NCBI GenBank assembly: GCA_964599885.1
Contig: CAZRHH010000028.1
Coordinates: forward strand, 1-34,189
Origin: CAZRHH01 sp964599885
Lineage (GTDB): Bacteria; Chloroflexota; Dehalococcoidia; DSTF01; JACRBR01
Direction: 5' to 3'
DNA length: 34,189 nucleotides
Below, in pieces: positions 1 through 8,294 of this stretch; the stretch's first letter is position 1; each line of letters opens with the position of its first letter. The position numbers and the translations under genes were made by a program. The notes under the pieces were generated by a model, which was given only the letters and a program-made list of their open reading frames with translations, was not told the DNA's origin and did no database searches.

Positions 1-1
1 G

Positions 2-175
2 CCGACGCTCGACGCGCTCGGCGATCTGCTGTTCGCGCTCGCGGCGCTCGCCCGCCAGCAAGATCTCGATGCGGAGGAGGCGTTGCGGCTGGCGGTGCGG
101 CGGTTTCGGGAACGGGTGGGGGCGGGGGAGGAAGCGCGACGCGTGAGCGAACCTGCGGATGAGACCTCCCGATAG
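2..175 (+). CDS. mazG: MazG-like nucleoside triphosphate pyrophosphohydrolase, C-terminal fragment
   Basis: The open frame enters from the left edge and ends at TAG 173-175, leaving 57 residues. The visible part reads TLDALGDLLFALAALARQQ followed by LDAEEALRLAVRRFRERV. This is the usual C-terminal signature of MazG/all-alpha NTP pyrophosphatases: the E-x-GDLLFALxNLAR helix, then the D-x-E-x-ALR-x-A-x-x-RF-x-x-R helix. In known MazG proteins the GD of this helix contributes to Mg2+ binding and the enzyme hydrolyses (d)NTPs to monophosphate and pyrophosphate as a house-cleaning or stress-control activity. The ending VGAGEEARRVSEPADETSR is a short polar tail. The N-terminal domain is outside the window, so a shorter MazG-like protein cannot be ruled out. 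Confidence 0.8.
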   Translation, partial: PTLDALGDLLFALAALARQQDLDAEEALRLAVRRFRERVGAGEEARRVSEPADETSR

Positions 176-523
176 CTGCCGTCAAACGCGCCGAACCGTC
201 ACTTCGGTGACATCATTGGCTTCGAGGTCGCGGGCGGGGAACGCTATGTTGCAGATCCTGATAGACCGTCCCGCGCCATGCAGGCGATGATCAACCGGGC
301 TCCGAGGAACACACCTAGATACACAAGAACGACGAGACGAACTCCGCGCAGCAAAGACAGGAGACGAAGTTGGCCGCCGCGAACGAACGAACAGGCGCAG
401 CCACCGCCGCACGAAAGCCACGACGCACGCCGCAACACGAAAATTACGAAACGAACTCCCCAGCGCGAAGCTAGGGCGAACTTCGCAACATGAAATTACA
501 AAACGAACTCGCCGTCGCGCGCC
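176..523. other. Intergenic region without a convincing gene
   Basis: About 350 bases between the MazG-like stop and the convergent PH/GRAM-like gene. It is richer in A than its neighbours in the second half. The short open frames on either strand are arginine/serine-rich and have no ribosome binding site or recognisable motif. It contains a degenerate direct repeat, listed separately. Confidence 0.6.
431..521. repeat. Imperfect direct repeat, two units 53 bp apart
   Basis: Unit 1 (431-467) and unit 2 (484-521) both start CGCAACA, continue with GAAA(A)TTAC and AAACGAACTC, and end in a CGCG-rich tail. They differ by a few substitutions and one indel. A weaker third match, ACGAACTCCGCGC, lies near 334-350. 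A 6-bp inverted repeat (GCGAAG 465-470, CTTCGC 481-486) sits between the two units. No gene or CRISPR-like regularity accompanies it. Confidence 0.5.
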
Positions 524-925
524 TCACGGCTCGTCGTCCGGATCGGCCGCATCCGCCGCCGGGATGTGCGCCTGCACCAGCGGCAGCCAGGCGCGTTCGT
601 CTTTTTCGCCGAAGTCCCACCAGACCTGCTCGCCCTTCGTCGTTTCGATGAGGAGGCATTGGCTTCGGCTTGAGGGGAGGCCCATCGTGGCGCCGGGCGC
701 CGGATAGAGCGCGGCGGACTTCATCTGGTCGTAGGGGACGATCATCCAGCGCGCGTCGCCTTTCGGCGCCTCGAACATGAGGCGACGGTTGGTCATGTGC
801 AGCACGCCCTTGATGGCGTCCTTGCCTTGCAGCAGCGTCGCTTTCGTCGCCCGCTCGACCTCCTCGCCGGACGGCAGTTCGACCGACGGCGGCGGGGGCG
901 GCTTCGGCTTGCCGAATGGCCACAT
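524..925 (-). CDS. Small PH/GRAM-like domain protein
   Basis: 133 residues. After a proline-rich start (MWPFGKPKPPPPP), the chain reads LPSGEEVERATKATLLQGKDAIKGVLHMTNRRLMF, then WMIVPYDQMKSAALYP and QVWWDFGEKDERAWLPLVQAHI. A beta-rich core of this type (G-x-L-x-MTNRRLMFE, followed by a 'WMIVPYDQMKSA' strand) is typical of bacterial PH/GRAM-like domains, which are small and often of unknown ligand. No signal peptide or membrane segment is visible. Its ATG overlaps the TGA of the double-DinB gene upstream (ATGA at 925), so the two are probably translationally coupled. The assignment is by fold-like pattern only; the cellular role is unknown. Confidence 0.6.
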   Translation of the reverse strand: MWPFGKPKPPPPPSVELPSGEEVERATKATLLQGKDAIKGVLHMTNRRLMFEAPKGDARWMIVPYDQMKSAALYPAPGATMGLPSSRSQCLLIETTKGEQVWWDFGEKDERAWLPLVQAHIPAADAADPDDEP

Positions 926-1914
926 CAGGCGCCTCGCAGTGCGCGGACGTAGCGCATCGCCGGGCGTAGCTGCTCGCGGTGCGTGCGGTCGTGGCGTTCG
1001 AACATCACGACGTAGTCGAGGATGGTGTGTTCGTTCGGCGCGGGCTCCCACCAGAAGGTGATCGGCAGTGAGAGATGCTTCGGGCGCAGCTCTGAGAGCA
1101 GCCGCAGCGTCGCGTGGCGCATCGAAAGGTACTCCTCGGTAAGCGCGGCGTTGGCGGAGTGGGCGCGCTCGGCGATCAGGCTCGCGTTGCCGGCGTTGAC
1201 GTCGGGCCAGGCGGCGACGGCGTTGTGTTCGATGATGTGGCGGAGGTGGCCTTGCAGTACCCAGTCGCCCGTCGCGATGTGCGTGAGCAGTTGGCGATAC
1301 GTCCAATCGGAGTTCGGCGCCGGCACTTCCCACTGTCCCGGGTCGACGCTGTGGATCACGTAGAGCGTCGCATCAGGCGAGAGCGCCTCGATCGCCTCGT
1401 GCAGTTCGGGCGGAAACGTGAGGCCCGCCGGGTGCCACTTGATCCGCAGGGCGCGCTGCATGTCGGCGGCGTGGAGGCGGTCGTGGTAGCCGCGCCAGAT
1501 GCGTTCGCGGACGGAGTTGTGCTGGTCGCCGAACGCGGGGAGTCCGAGCGCGAGGTGGCGCGGCTCCAGTAGCTCGTAGAGGCTGAGCAAGAGCTTGCGG
1601 CGGCGGTCCATCTCGGCGCGAAGCTCGTCGATCGACTGCGCACGGCCGCGCTCGATGGCGCGGGCGCGGGCCGCCTTCGCTTCTTCGGCGGTGGCTGGCG
1701 TCGCTTCGAGCGTCTCGCCCTTGAGGAGCCCCTGCGCTGCGACCGCCCACGCCTGGTCGGCGCCGGCGAGGTGCGCGAGCAGATCGCGCAGTGTCGTGCC
1801 GCCGTACGGCACATAACGCGACCAGTCATCGGGCTCGATTCGGTCGAGCGCGGCGAGCAGTTGGTCGCGGGACATGTGCATATCGAGGACAGCGTCGTGG
1901 ACGTACGGTTCCAT
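925..1914 (-). CDS. Tandem DinB-like domain protein
   Basis: 329 residues built from two DinB/YfiT-type four-helix domains. The first has His48 in LRDLLAHLAGADQAW and the pair His144/His148 in GYHDRLHAADM. The second has His212 in YRQLLTHIATGDW and His308/His312 in FERHDRTHREQLRP. Three histidines per domain arranged this way form the divalent-metal site of the DinB superfamily (mycothiol- or bacillithiol-dependent transferases and related proteins). The substrate cannot be read from the sequence. The gene is cotranscribed with the PH/GRAM-like gene, whose start it overlaps. The ATG at 1914 gives the usual helical start of the family. Single-domain DinB proteins are about 150-180 residues, so this looks like a duplication and fusion. 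Confidence 0.8.
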   Translation of the reverse strand: MEPYVHDAVLDMHMSRDQLLAALDRIEPDDWSRYVPYGGTTLRDLLAHLAGADQAWAVAAQGLLKGETLEATPATAEEAKAARARAIERGRAQSIDELRAEMDRRRKLLLSLYELLEPRHLALGLPAFGDQHNSVRERIWRGYHDRLHAADMQRALRIKWHPAGLTFPPELHEAIEALSPDATLYVIHSVDPGQWEVPAPNSDWTYRQLLTHIATGDWVLQGHLRHIIEHNAVAAWPDVNAGNASLIAERAHSANAALTEEYLSMRHATLRLLSELRPKHLSLPITFWWEPAPNEHTILDYVVMFERHDRTHREQLRPAMRYVRALRGA

Positions 1915-1989
1915 CGACGGCAGTGTATCGGTGCGTACGGCGAGTCGCGACGGGTGCGTGAAAGACGGGTTGCGCTTACGTAAACACGT

Positions 1990-2042
1990 TGTTGCGAAAA
2001 CGCAACAGGCGGCAATGCGCGGATGCCGCCTTTCATGGCGGC
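1990..2042. promoter_or_regulatory. Two small hairpins in the divergent intergenic region
   Basis: TGTTGCG (1990-1996) pairs with CGCAACA (2001-2007) around an AAAA loop, and GCCGCC (2025-2030) pairs with GGCGGC (2037-2042) around TTTCAT. They lie between the DinB gene (-) and the GT4 gene (+). Neither is followed by a T-tract, so operator or leader structure is as likely as termination. The function is not established. Confidence 0.3.
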
Positions 2043-2065
2043 TGAGCGATGGGCCGCAGAAATGA

Positions 2066-2095
2066 TTGAAACGAAGCCGCCATCAGTGGTATGAA
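2066..2095 (+). promoter_or_regulatory. Candidate sigma70-type promoter for the GT4 gene
   Basis: TTGAAA (2066-2071) is a 5/6 match to the -35 consensus. TATGAA (2090-2095) is a weaker -10, with an 18-bp spacer. Transcription would start about 70 bp before the chosen ATG. A 12-bp perfect palindrome, GGCGGCGCCGCC (2105-2116), falls in the predicted leader. Confidence 0.4.
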
Positions 2096-2174
2096 CTAGA
2101 CAACGGCGGCGCCGCCGCAGTGAGCTATTCACAGAGTCAGCGTGTCGCGCTACTCGACCCCGGAGTCACCGTTC

Positions 2175-3287
2175 ATGCGTATCCTCCAACTCGCTCCCTT
2201 ATGGGAAGCCGTACCTCCGCCTGCCTACGGCGGCACGGAAGCCGTCGTCAGTCTGCTCACCGAGGAACTCGTCGCGCGCGGGCACGACGTGACACTGGCG
2301 GCCTCGGGAGACTCGCAGACGAGCGCGCGGCATCTCGTCACGTATGGACGGAGCCTCCGGCGCGCGGACGACCTGGCCGACCCGCACCCGTACGAATGGA
2401 TGCACCTGAGCGATGCGCTGGCCCGCGCCAGTGAGTTCGATGTCATCCACAACCACGCCGGGGAACCGGCGATGGCGATGGCGCAGCTGGTGCGGACACC
2501 GATGTTGACGACGATGCACTGCCTCACCACGCCCGACACGCGCTTCGTGTGGGAACGGTACAAGGGGGCATACAACACGATCAGCAAATCGCAGCGGCAG
2601 CACCTTTCGACGGTGCGGACGCCGGGGCGATACAGCGGACACGTCTACAACGCGGTCGATGTCGAGAGTTTCCCGTTTCAGCGACAGAAGGGCGACGACC
2701 TGCTGTTCCTCAGCCGGATCGCTCCGGAGAAGGGGCCGCACCTGGCGGTCGAGATCGCGAAGCGCACCGGCAGGCGGCTGATCATCGCCGGGAAGGTCGA
2801 CGCCTACGACAGGAAGTTCTTCGACGAGGTGATGCGCGATCTGATCGATGGTGAACAGATCGTGTTTGTCGGTGAAGCGGATTCGGCGCAGAAGCGCGAC
2901 CTGTACCGGTCGGCGTACTGCGTGGTGATGCCGCTGCTGTGGGAAGAACCATTCGGGCTCGTCATGGCGGAGGCTGCGGCCTGCGGCACGCCGGTGATCG
3001 CGCTGGCCCGGGGCGCCGCACCCGAGATCATCGTCCACGGAGAGACGGGGATTCTCGCCGACACGGTGGATGAGATGGTTGATGCGGTGGCAGATGTCGG
3101 CCGCATCAGCCCCGACCGTTGCCTGGCGCACGTGCGAGAACATTTCGCCCCGGCGGTGATGGCGTCGGGTTATGAGCGCGTCTACGAGTCCCTGCTTGGC
3201 CTGCCCGCTTCGATCGAAGCCACGCGAGCGGGCACGGAAGCCCCTTCCGAGGGCGGAGCGGACTCCAGCACCGTACTTGTTGCCTGA
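2175..3287 (+). CDS. GT4 family glycosyltransferase (GT-B fold)
   Basis: 370 residues from the ATG at 2175. That start gives the canonical MRILQLAPLWEAVPPPAYGGTE beginning and has GGAG 9 nt upstream; a GTG at 2142 would add 11 residues but lacks a good ribosome site. The N-terminal domain has the glycine-rich GGTE donor loop (residues about 19-22). The C-terminal domain has LFLSRIAPEKG, the nucleotide-binding strand typical of GT4, and the E-x7-E motif in EEPFGLVMAEAAACGTPVIA (Glu258/Glu266). GT4 enzymes use nucleotide-sugar donors with retention. The neighbour downstream is a debranching-type glucosidase, so a role in alpha-glucan or glycoside metabolism is inferred. The acceptor is unknown, and the last 25 or so residues are a low-complexity tail. 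Confidence 0.85.
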   Translation: MRILQLAPLWEAVPPPAYGGTEAVVSLLTEELVARGHDVTLAASGDSQTSARHLVTYGRSLRRADDLADPHPYEWMHLSDALARASEFDVIHNHAGEPAMAMAQLVRTPMLTTMHCLTTPDTRFVWERYKGAYNTISKSQRQHLSTVRTPGRYSGHVYNAVDVESFPFQRQKGDDLLFLSRIAPEKGPHLAVEIAKRTGRRLIIAGKVDAYDRKFFDEVMRDLIDGEQIVFVGEADSAQKRDLYRSAYCVVMPLLWEEPFGLVMAEAAACGTPVIALARGAAPEIIVHGETGILADTVDEMVDAVADVGRISPDRCLAHVREHFAPAVMASGYERVYESLLGLPASIEATRAGTEAPSEGGADSSTVLVA

Positions 3288-3393
3288 CGAAGGAGGCGCC
3301 GGGTCGGCGGTACGCGTGCGTCAACCATGGCCCTAAGGGCACGAGCTTTTCGCGGCGTGATGCGCGGCTCTCGCGTGGTACGGTACATGTCGC

Positions 3394-5625
3394 ATGACGC
3401 GCGCACGACGAGCTGGTCCTGAGGGGAGTGTGCCTATCACGCAGCCGGCGCCGGAAGGCTACGACGAAGAGTCATACACGCTCCCTGACAGCGAGCCGAT
3501 GGGCATCGAGGATCTGCGCGATGCCCTGATCATTCGCGAAGGGTCGGCGTTGCTGCTGACGGACCCGGAAGGCAACGTCGCAGCCGGCAACACGCAAGGT
3601 TTCGGCGTGTACCACGCCGACACGCGGCATCTTTCGGCGTACGACCTGACACTCAATGGCGTGCGGCCCGTCATGCTGCTCTCGACGGCGGAACTGGGGT
3701 ACGCCATGGAGCAGGTGATGACGAATCCAACGTTATCGCTCGATGACGTCAAGAACGTTCACCGCGGATCGATTGAGATCCGCCGCCAGCGAGTGGTCGC
3801 GGACTGCGTCGAGGAAACGCTTACCGTCACAAACTACAACCCGTTTCCGGTCACGCTGAATCTGCTGTACGAGTTTGGCGCGGACTTCTCCGACATCTTC
3901 GACGTGCGCGGCTACAAGCGCGAGCGTTCGGGTGAACTACGGCGCCCGGTCGTCGATGGTCGTTCGATTCGGTACAGCTACGCGGGCATTGATGGCCGCG
4001 AGCGGACGACAGACGTGGTGTTCGACCGGTCGCCAGAGTACATCGATGAGGCAACCGCACTCTTTCGAATCGCGCTTCCGAAACGCGGTGCCACCACGTT
4101 GCGGCTGGAGATCTTCGTCGACAGTGAGATGGCGCCGCCGCGGCCGGCGCGCCCGCGCATCGAATCGGTGGCCGCGAACTACCGAAACTGGGCGGATGGC
4201 TGCACGCAAGTATCGACCGACAACGAATTCTTCAACCGCGTGCTGCTTCGCTCGATCCACGACATTCGGATGCTCTGGAGCCATACGGAGCGGGGAGAGC
4301 CGTACCCGGCTGCCGGGACACCATGGTTCGACGCGCTGTTCGGGCGAGATAGTCTCATCGTGTCGATGCAGATGCTGGCGTACCGGCCGGAGATTGCCCG
4401 CAACGTGTTGCATTTGCTGGCGCAGTGGCAGGGGGGGGGGATCGACCACGCCCGCGACGAGGAGCCGGGCAAGATCCTGCACGAACTGCGCTTCGACGAA
4501 CTTTCGCGCTCGGGCGAGCTTCCGTATGGCCCGTACTTCGGGAGCATCGATTCGACGCCGCTGTTCCTCATGCTGGCGGCGTCCTACTACGAGTGGACGG
4601 CCGACGTTGCGTGTCTGCAGGAGTTGTTGCCGGCGATCCGCGCGGCGATCGCCTGGATGGAATCGGCGAGTGGTGACGGTGGTGGTGGGTTCGTGGCGTA
4701 CGAGAAGCGCTCGGCCAAGGGGCTGGTGAATCAGGGGTGGAAGGATTCCTGGGACGCGGTGGTGCACAGCGACGGCGCGATCGCACGTCCGCCGATCGCG
4801 TTGGCGGAAGTCCAGGGCTACGCGTACGCCGCGCGGTTGCGATTGGCGCCGGTGCTAGAGACGCTCGGTGAGAACGAGCTCGCTTCCCGCCTGCGTGCGG
4901 ATGCGGGACGGCTGTACACGCGCTTCAACGCCGATTTTTGGCTCGCGGAGGAGCACTTCTACGCTATGGCGATCGACGGTAACGGCGAGCGTGTAGGGAG
5001 CGTCGCATCGAACGCGGCGCATTGCCTGTGGACGGGCATCGCGGACCCGGCGCGGGCTCCGGAGACGGTGGCGCGGCTGATGTCTGCGGACATGTTTAGT
5101 GGCTGGGGCGTGCGCACGGTCACCGATATGAGCCCGCGGTACAACCCGATTGGCTATCACATGGGAACGGTGTGGCCGCACGACAACAGCATCGCCGCGA
5201 TGGGGCTGAAGCTGTACGGGTTCGAAGACGAGCTGATCGACGTCGCGACTGCGCTGTTCGAGGCGGCGACGTCCTTCCCGTACTTCCGGTTGCCGGAGTT
5301 GTTCGGTGGCGACCCGCGCTCGTCGCACGGCACGCCGGTACCGTATCCCGTGGCGTGCCGGCCACAGGCATGGGCGGCGGGGGCGATGCCGATGATCATG
5401 CACGCGATGCTGGGCCTGAAAGCCGAGGCGCCCGAGAACCGGCTGCGGGTGGTCAATCCGCGGCTGCCGTACTGGCTGAATTCGGTGTTGGTGCGGGGAC
5501 TACGCGTCGGCAACGGGAACGTGACGTTGCTTTACCGGCGCGATGGTCAGGACACGCGCGTGGAGGTGCAGGAGGCCACCGCCGGGCTGGATGTGACCTT
5601 TAGCCAGCAGTGGCCGCTTTCGTGA
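3394..5625 (+). CDS. Amylo-alpha-1,6-glucosidase family protein (glycogen-debranching type)
   Basis: 743 residues. The N-terminal third is a beta-rich GDE_N_bis-type domain (REGSALLLTDPEGNVAAGNTQGFGVYHADTRHLSAYDL), characteristic of this family. The C-terminal half is an (alpha/alpha)6 barrel with the hallmark motifs GTPWFDALFGRDS, RDEEPGKILHE (residues 354-364), GWKDSWD (448-454) and GTVWPHDNSIAA. Related proteins hydrolyse alpha-1,6 branch points of glycogen or act on other alpha-glucosides. No signal peptide is evident, so it is probably cytoplasmic. The ATG at 3394 has no strong ribosome site; a GTG at 3430 is an alternative. A run of ten G (4431-4440) encodes Gly347-349, just before the conserved RDEEPGK. 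It follows the GT4 gene on the same strand at 106 bp. Confidence 0.88.
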   Translation: MTRARRAGPEGSVPITQPAPEGYDEESYTLPDSEPMGIEDLRDALIIREGSALLLTDPEGNVAAGNTQGFGVYHADTRHLSAYDLTLNGVRPVMLLSTAELGYAMEQVMTNPTLSLDDVKNVHRGSIEIRRQRVVADCVEETLTVTNYNPFPVTLNLLYEFGADFSDIFDVRGYKRERSGELRRPVVDGRSIRYSYAGIDGRERTTDVVFDRSPEYIDEATALFRIALPKRGATTLRLEIFVDSEMAPPRPARPRIESVAANYRNWADGCTQVSTDNEFFNRVLLRSIHDIRMLWSHTERGEPYPAAGTPWFDALFGRDSLIVSMQMLAYRPEIARNVLHLLAQWQGGGIDHARDEEPGKILHELRFDELSRSGELPYGPYFGSIDSTPLFLMLAASYYEWTADVACLQELLPAIRAAIAWMESASGDGGGGFVAYEKRSAKGLVNQGWKDSWDAVVHSDGAIARPPIALAEVQGYAYAARLRLAPVLETLGENELASRLRADAGRLYTRFNADFWLAEEHFYAMAIDGNGERVGSVASNAAHCLWTGIADPARAPETVARLMSADMFSGWGVRTVTDMSPRYNPIGYHMGTVWPHDNSIAAMGLKLYGFEDELIDVATALFEAATSFPYFRLPELFGGDPRSSHGTPVPYPVACRPQAWAAGAMPMIMHAMLGLKAEAPENRLRVVNPRLPYWLNSVLVRGLRVGNGNVTLLYRRDGQDTRVEVQEATAGLDVTFSQQWPLS

Positions 5626-5634
5626 TGCGACCAT

Positions 5635-5659
5635 CGCCACACGCGCTTGCGTGGCGTTT
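5635..5659 (+). terminator. Possible intrinsic terminator after the glucosidase gene
   Basis: CGCCAC (5635-5640) pairs with GTGGCG (5651-5656), and a further GC/GC pair is possible inside. A short TTT follows. It sits 10 bases after the stop codon, but the T-tract is weak. Confidence 0.35.
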
Positions 5660-5718
5660 CGACGTGGCAGCGACGGTACGACTCGCGTTAAGCTGATGTC
5701 GCAGGGAAAGGCGGCGCG

Positions 5719-6546
5719 GTGGCGGACGAAGTTTTGCTTGACAAGCGGGATCCGCAGGAAGAGAATGCGGGTGTCGTGGCGGCGGGGCGGCAGAGGGAGA
5801 CCCACATGGGCTTCGTCCGCATGCTCGCTTCGATCGTATTCGTCCTTGCCCTCCCCATAGCGCTCCTCACCACGAACATCCGCCTGCTCGCCGACGCTCC
5901 GCTGGTGTATGACTATGCGTTCGACCGCTACGACGCCGAAGAGCGTACGGGCCTCGCGCGGACCGAGCTCGACGGAACGGCATCGGCGCTGCGGGATTAC
6001 TTCAACAACGGCGAGCCGACGTTCTATCACACGGTGACCGAGGACGGTCTGCCGACATCCGTCTTCAATGCCCGCGAGACGCGGCACATGGAAGACGTGA
6101 AGACGCTCTTCGTGCGAGTGAACCGGGCGCAGGAAGTGGCCGTCGTGTACGTGCTGGCGTACGTCGTCGGCTTCTTCATCTGGGCGCGCGACGGCCATGT
6201 GCGTCAACTGGCGATGCAGTCGCTGGCGGGCCTCGGACTCGGGTTACTCCTCGTTGGCGGCATCGGCATCGTTGCGGCGTTCGGCTTCGAGGCGGCCTTC
6301 GAGCGGTTCCATGCGCTCGCGTTTGCCAACGACTTCTGGCGGCTGAACCCGCAGACCGACCATCTGATCCAGATGTTTCCCGAGCCCTTCTGGCGCGACA
6401 TGACGATACTACTCGGCGCAATGTGCGCTGCCGAAGCGTTGGCCATTGCCGCCGCATCGGGTGTCTACTTGATGAGTACGCGCGGCGAACGGCGGCAGCT
6501 GGCGAACGCTGTCGCGGTGGGTACGTCCTCGACGCAGGCCGCGTAG
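5719..6546 (+). CDS. DUF1461 / TIGR01906-type integral membrane protein
   Basis: 275 residues from the GTG at 5719. A downstream ATG at 5806 (MGFVRMLASIVFVLALPIALLTTN) has GAGGGAGA five bases before it and gives 246 residues, closer to the family norm. After the first membrane helix comes LLADAPLVYDYAFDRYDAEERTGLARTEL, then a conserved outer segment with DYFNNGEPTF and VFNARETRHMEDVK. Three more membrane helices follow (EVAVVYVLAYVVGFFIW, LAGLGLGLLLVGGIGIVAAFG, and MTILLGAMCAAEALAIAAASGVYL). The NNGE and NARExxHMxDVK motifs are typical of the TIGR01906 family, whose function is unknown. It is likely a standalone gene between the glucosidase and a convergent membrane-protein gene. Confidence 0.8.
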   Translation: MADEVLLDKRDPQEENAGVVAAGRQRETHMGFVRMLASIVFVLALPIALLTTNIRLLADAPLVYDYAFDRYDAEERTGLARTELDGTASALRDYFNNGEPTFYHTVTEDGLPTSVFNARETRHMEDVKTLFVRVNRAQEVAVVYVLAYVVGFFIWARDGHVRQLAMQSLAGLGLGLLLVGGIGIVAAFGFEAAFERFHALAFANDFWRLNPQTDHLIQMFPEPFWRDMTILLGAMCAAEALAIAAASGVYLMSTRGERRQLANAVAVGTSSTQAA

Positions 6547-6561
6547 CCCGCGGGCGTGCGA

Positions 6562-8223
6562 TCAGCGCTGTTTGAAGACGGTGGCGCCGGCGCCGTCGAA
6601 GATGACGCGGTACTGTGGATCTCGTTGGAGCGAAGCCCGTAGTGCCGCACAACATTCCAACGGGTCACGCGGCGGATCCTCGCCGTAGCGCGGCGCCAGT
6701 TTCGGAAGATACACGTAGTCAAAATTGGTGACGGCTGCCACCGACCACGCGTCCAGACATGCCGCGTCGGCATCGGCGCACAGTTGCAGCTCGTTGTACT
6801 GGTCTATCTGCCGGTCGAAGGCGCCGCCCGGCACCCATTCGTAGCCCTGTACCGTCCCGACGCTGACGCGCCCGGTTTCGGCGGGAAACCACTCCGCGGT
6901 GCGATCGGCAGGCCAGCGATCGTTCGACACGACGACGAACCTTGCCTCCTCAGGAGTGTTGGCAGCGACCCAGTGCATGGCAGCTCGCTCATCGTCGGAC
7001 ATCGCTGTGAGCAGGCGCGGCATGGCGACCATCGCGTTGCCAGCGGCATAGATCACGATCGCGCCCATCATGCAGGCAGCAAGCGTGGACATGCGTGAGG
7101 TAGCGGTGTCTGCCGATGCTGCGTTCGCACCTTGCTGTGGCGAGAACGCGCCATTCAGCACCGGTATGACGACACCGCACAACGCGATGCCGGCGAGCAT
7201 CGCAGTTGGCACCTGCACCAGCGTCTCGAACGCACGTGGATCGAGGATCGCGATTACGAGCACCCACGCCGGAAGCAGCCATTGTCCGCGCGCCACACAT
7301 GTGGCGATACCCAGCACGCTCAGGGCACCGATGAGCGCAAACAGGGGCTCGTCGGTGGGCGTGAAGTTGAGGAGGTACCGGAATGACGACGCGAAGGATG
7401 AACCCGCTGTTGTCACGGTAACGAACGGTGCGACGCCGTGATGGACGATCACCGTGATCCACCACGGCGCGGAGATTGCCGCGGCGCCGGCGGCGGCGGC
7501 GAGCGTGCCGATCACGCCAGCGCGGTGCCGGCCGAAGGCGACGAAGAACAGTCCCGAGCTGACGGCGACGAACCAGGCCATCTCAAGGTGGCTGAGCGCG
7601 GCGAGTCCACCGAAGAACGCTGCCGTCGCGGCGTAGCGCGCGCGCTGCGTTGTATACAGGCGATGGATCTCATGCAGCGCGAGGAGGGCGAACAGGAAGC
7701 CGAGCGAACGCGTCACGCCGCCGCCCATAATCATCCACTCGAAGCTGCGCGGGACGAGAGCGAACGCGAACACCGCCGCGATGGTTGTCGTTCGGTTCGG
7801 GAGCATTGCGCTTGCGAGTCGCAGAAACGCGACAATCGTTGCCACGCTCGAGAGGAAGGGCAGAAATTGGAAGACTGCGAACAAGCCAAGAGGCGTGGCA
7901 TCATCGAGCAGCGCGGCGGCATAGAGCCCGAGCGGCGGGTACGCGAACGGGATGCTGAGGCCGTTGTACGAGGCCGTCTCGGGAAGCGCGTACCCCGCGG
8001 CTTGCAAGTCGCGCGTCATCACAAAGAACAAGCCGCCGTCGGCCAGGGGAAAGTCGTACAAGCTGACGAATCGCCAGCGCACGAGCGCGCCCACGGCGAC
8101 GGCGAGCAGCGCGAGCAGCGCGAACATGCGCGGCGCGAGGTCGGGCACCGGCGCCTCGGCCGGCGGGACGACACGAAGGAAGGGCGGCTCAGGCGCCGGT
8201 CTGCGTCGGGAACTCAGTTGCAC
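6562..8223 (-). CDS. Polytopic membrane protein, GT-C glycosyltransferase-like
   Basis: About 553 residues if translation begins at the GTG at 8223. The open frame continues to 8364 but would then overlap the 71-aa gene, and an ATG at 8127 is also possible; none has a clear ribosome site. Roughly ten hydrophobic segments begin with MFALLALLAVAVGALVRWRF. An acidic periplasmic loop, YDFPLADGGLFFVMTRDL, follows the first helix, as in GT-C-fold transferases and related dolichol- or polyprenol-sugar-dependent enzymes. A soluble C-terminal domain of about 140 residues starts around DDERAAMHWVAANTPEEARFVV. This architecture resembles bacterial GT39/87-like or uncharacterised 'membrane protein 6-pyruvoyl' class proteins, but I cannot assign a family. 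It is convergent with the DUF1461-like gene. Confidence 0.65.
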   Translation of the reverse strand: MQLSSRRRPAPEPPFLRVVPPAEAPVPDLAPRMFALLALLAVAVGALVRWRFVSLYDFPLADGGLFFVMTRDLQAAGYALPETASYNGLSIPFAYPPLGLYAAALLDDATPLGLFAVFQFLPFLSSVATIVAFLRLASAMLPNRTTTIAAVFAFALVPRSFEWMIMGGGVTRSLGFLFALLALHEIHRLYTTQRARYAATAAFFGGLAALSHLEMAWFVAVSSGLFFVAFGRHRAGVIGTLAAAAGAAAISAPWWITVIVHHGVAPFVTVTTAGSSFASSFRYLLNFTPTDEPLFALIGALSVLGIATCVARGQWLLPAWVLVIAILDPRAFETLVQVPTAMLAGIALCGVVIPVLNGAFSPQQGANAASADTATSRMSTLAACMMGAIVIYAAGNAMVAMPRLLTAMSDDERAAMHWVAANTPEEARFVVVSNDRWPADRTAEWFPAETGRVSVGTVQGYEWVPGGAFDRQIDQYNELQLCADADAACLDAWSVAAVTNFDYVYLPKLAPRYGEDPPRDPLECCAALRASLQRDPQYRVIFDGAGATVFKQR

Positions 8224-8294
8224 GGACGAGTATCGACCGCCCGGTGGGGAACCGATATCGGCGGCTAGGTGCCTGCACCCGGCGGCGATGCGAC

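Noticed and set aside
182..438. Minus-strand open frames in the region after mazG
   Set aside because: Arg/Ser-rich translation, no ribosome site, no similarity to anything recognisable; overlapping frames on both strands suggest chance in GC-rich DNA.
7438..8268. Long plus-strand open frame opposite the membrane-protein gene (E/R-rich)
   Set aside because: It is the antisense shadow of a hydrophobic coding region; composition is highly charged and repetitive with no motif or ribosome site.
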